DNA of 64,000 nt. It comes from Cardinalis cardinalis. Lineage: Eukaryota > Chordata > Aves > Passeriformes > Cardinalidae. The notes under the pieces were generated by a model, which was not told the origin of the DNA, did no database searches, and saw only the letters and a list, made by a program, of their open reading frames with translations. The stretch covers positions 248,001-312,000 of the forward strand of contig JACDOX010000062.1 of the NCBI GenBank assembly GCA_014549065.1. The letters are read 5' to 3'. The translations under genes and the position numbers were made by a program. Shown piece by piece: positions 62,274 to 64,000 of the stretch; positions within the stretch are counted from its first letter, which is position 1, and every line of letters starts with the position of its first letter.

Positions 62274-64000
62274 TGATAATCTCTTTGCAGCATATAGTCT
62301 TTCAAATACATAGCATAAGGTATGTATGGTGTGAGATTGCTTGCACCTTGTGAAATGCAGCTGTCCTAAAACAGAAGACAAAATTTCTACTGAAAGACAG
62401 TGANACCAGTNGTTACAAAAAAAAAGNAAAAAAGNAAGAATGAAAANGGCAGCTATTTCAGANAGTAACAGCNGGTGATATTCTATGTTGCAACATTTTG
62501 TTGGCAGATAATTCCTCTGACAATAGCAGTGCCCAATTTATCCTACAATCAGAACTTTAGCCATCTACTTTAGATAATAACACGTGATCACTTACAAATA
62601 CAAAACCACTAGAACAAAGGACCTNGTTTAAACGTCACCTTCCAACTCAGCTGTTCCACTCTCTGCTATGTATTTCTAGTCTCATTTCTCTACTTGAATA
62701 GAAAANAATATATTTTTNAATTGCATTAGGCTTAAGAGCCCAGGAGAAAGTGAGCCAAGTTTTCTTTTCCCTCAACAAGAATTGGCAGGCTTATGAACTG
62801 TGTGTCAGGTACCAAGAATAAATTAGAACAGCTCCAATTAAGTTCATAAGGTCTGATAATTCATACCCACTGAGGACCTGAATTGGATTACAAATTGCAG
62901 AGTCATTTCTGTCTTTAATTATAGTTATGCCACCTCACTGCAAAATGAATTTCTACAGGTGGAGCTTAAGGTTTGAGCTTATAGAATATTTATGAAAGGT
63001 CATGATGCATGAAAAGGAGAGGATTTCATCTAGCTTTCACTTCCATCTGAACATCCACTTAGCAATGAAAGCTTGTTTTCTAATTTGTACTCTGGTAGTA
63101 GAATTTTTAGGAAACTTCTATTGAAAAAATGAGCTTCAATACTGGAAACCAAACCCTGCATGTGCTTGAGATGTAGCAGCGGCTTTCAGTTGTTTTCAAA
63201 TATATCTGTAAGCAAAAATCTCAAAATAGCCTTAAGAATATTGATATTCTTAAACTCCAAATACTATATACTTCTGTAGACTGAAATTCCCATAAGAAGT
63301 TCCCTGACTAATATCAAAACTGGTGGAGTCTGAAAAGATATTTTCTTGCTGGAATTGAACAGAACANTTGGAATCTTCAAGGAAAGCAAACCCAGCTGCA
63401 GCATCTTGAATAAGTGCAGTGATTAAGTGTACTACCACAATTATGGTAATCCATGTTCAATTTGAACTCAGACTGAAACAAGTGAATTGGAAGGCTGCTG
63501 GCATTACCAGAAATAATGAGTGTATTACAGGTGGAGAGGACAGAGAGCCTTCTCAAAGGGAGCCTAGCAAAGGAAAATCAAAGGAGCTCTGGGTTTCTGC
63601 TGGAAGATTCAACATGTAGAAAGAAGACAGCTACAGGAGCTAAAACAATGTGGCAATAACAACTAATGTTTATTACNTAAGAGAAATTTAACCTGGAAAA
63701 CTGAAAGGTGATTTAACTGCAGAAAATAATCTAATTTAAATGTATACTGACTTGACCTCGCTATGATACAGAACAAAAAATATTTAGCAGAAAAATACCT
63801 TCCTTTGTGGTAATCCAAATCATTCATGTATATCACTGAAAAAATAATCTTTCTAGGAGGAGGGGAAAAGTCATTCCTTTTCTTATTGCAGCCACATATG
63901 AGAAGGACAGATAAAGGCAACAAGAACAGACGGGGGAAAAAAAGGTATGAAAACATCACAATTTGCATCATCTTTAGTATGAAATTTTGGCTTCCTCTCT

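Larger units (their letters stand above)
59746..64000. other. Intergenic to the window end, no gene seen
   Basis: It contains an 11-bp hairpin (60393-60423), an AT-only style tract (62168-62273) and a dense cluster of N bases (62404-62473). The open frames are short and unrecognised. Confidence 0.75.

Noticed and set aside
1..64000. tRNA, rRNA, U6, 7SK or other structural RNA genes
   Set aside because: I saw no convincing box A/B pairs with a cloverleaf, no rRNA cores and no snRNA signature words on either strand. A covariance-model scan could still find a diverged one.

Overview
The window is vertebrate nuclear DNA, most likely from a bird. It holds the 3' end of one large, intron-rich gene on the + strand, followed by about 42 kb with no recognisable gene. 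The avian reading rests on CR1 LINE fragments being the only transposons I recognise, on low interspersed repeat density, and on a protein that closely matches tetrapod COL11A1 as I remember it.

Region 1 (1-21.7 kb) is the end of COL11A1, the alpha-1 chain of fibrillar collagen XI. Positions 1-4210 are intronic. From 4211 to 21141 I can place 18 consecutive coding exons, all with GT-AG introns. Thirteen purely triple-helical exons of 36, 54 or 108 bp each begin on a Gly codon and hold whole Gly-X-Y triplets (282 residues). A junction exon (15533-15782) ends the helix and carries the telopeptide, a dibasic proprotein-convertase site and a short coiled coil. Four further exons complete the C-terminal COLFI (NC1) propeptide. 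The stop codon is at 21139-21141. The 3' UTR has two close AATAAA signals (21605, 21650) and two more downstream (21907, 21992).

The gene product assembles with COL11A2 and COL2A1 chains in the endoplasmic reticulum. The C-propeptide selects and registers the chains and is then removed, and the helix nucleates thin cartilage fibrils.

Region 2 (about 21.7-64 kb) is non-coding 3' flank. I recognise four degenerate CR1 fragments (27861-28359, 37781-37977, 54311-54381, 59591-59745), several short tandem repeats, perfect or near-perfect hairpins (30459-30514, 58060-58107, 60393-60423) and AT-rich and polypurine tracts. Open frames here are short, cross ambiguous bases and show no family I know. 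In mammals this side of COL11A1 is a long gene-poor interval toward OLFM3, which fits.

Single N bases are scattered through the window. The only two inside coding exons both fall at fourfold-degenerate third positions, which suggests they are masked polymorphic sites rather than random errors. I found no convincing undescribed system. The observations most worth checking are the full set of eight cysteines in the COL11A1 C-propeptide, a CpG-rich islet in the 5-kb intron, the palindrome cluster at 30.46-30.51 kb, the 20-bp hairpin at 58.06 kb and the N cluster at 62.4 kb.
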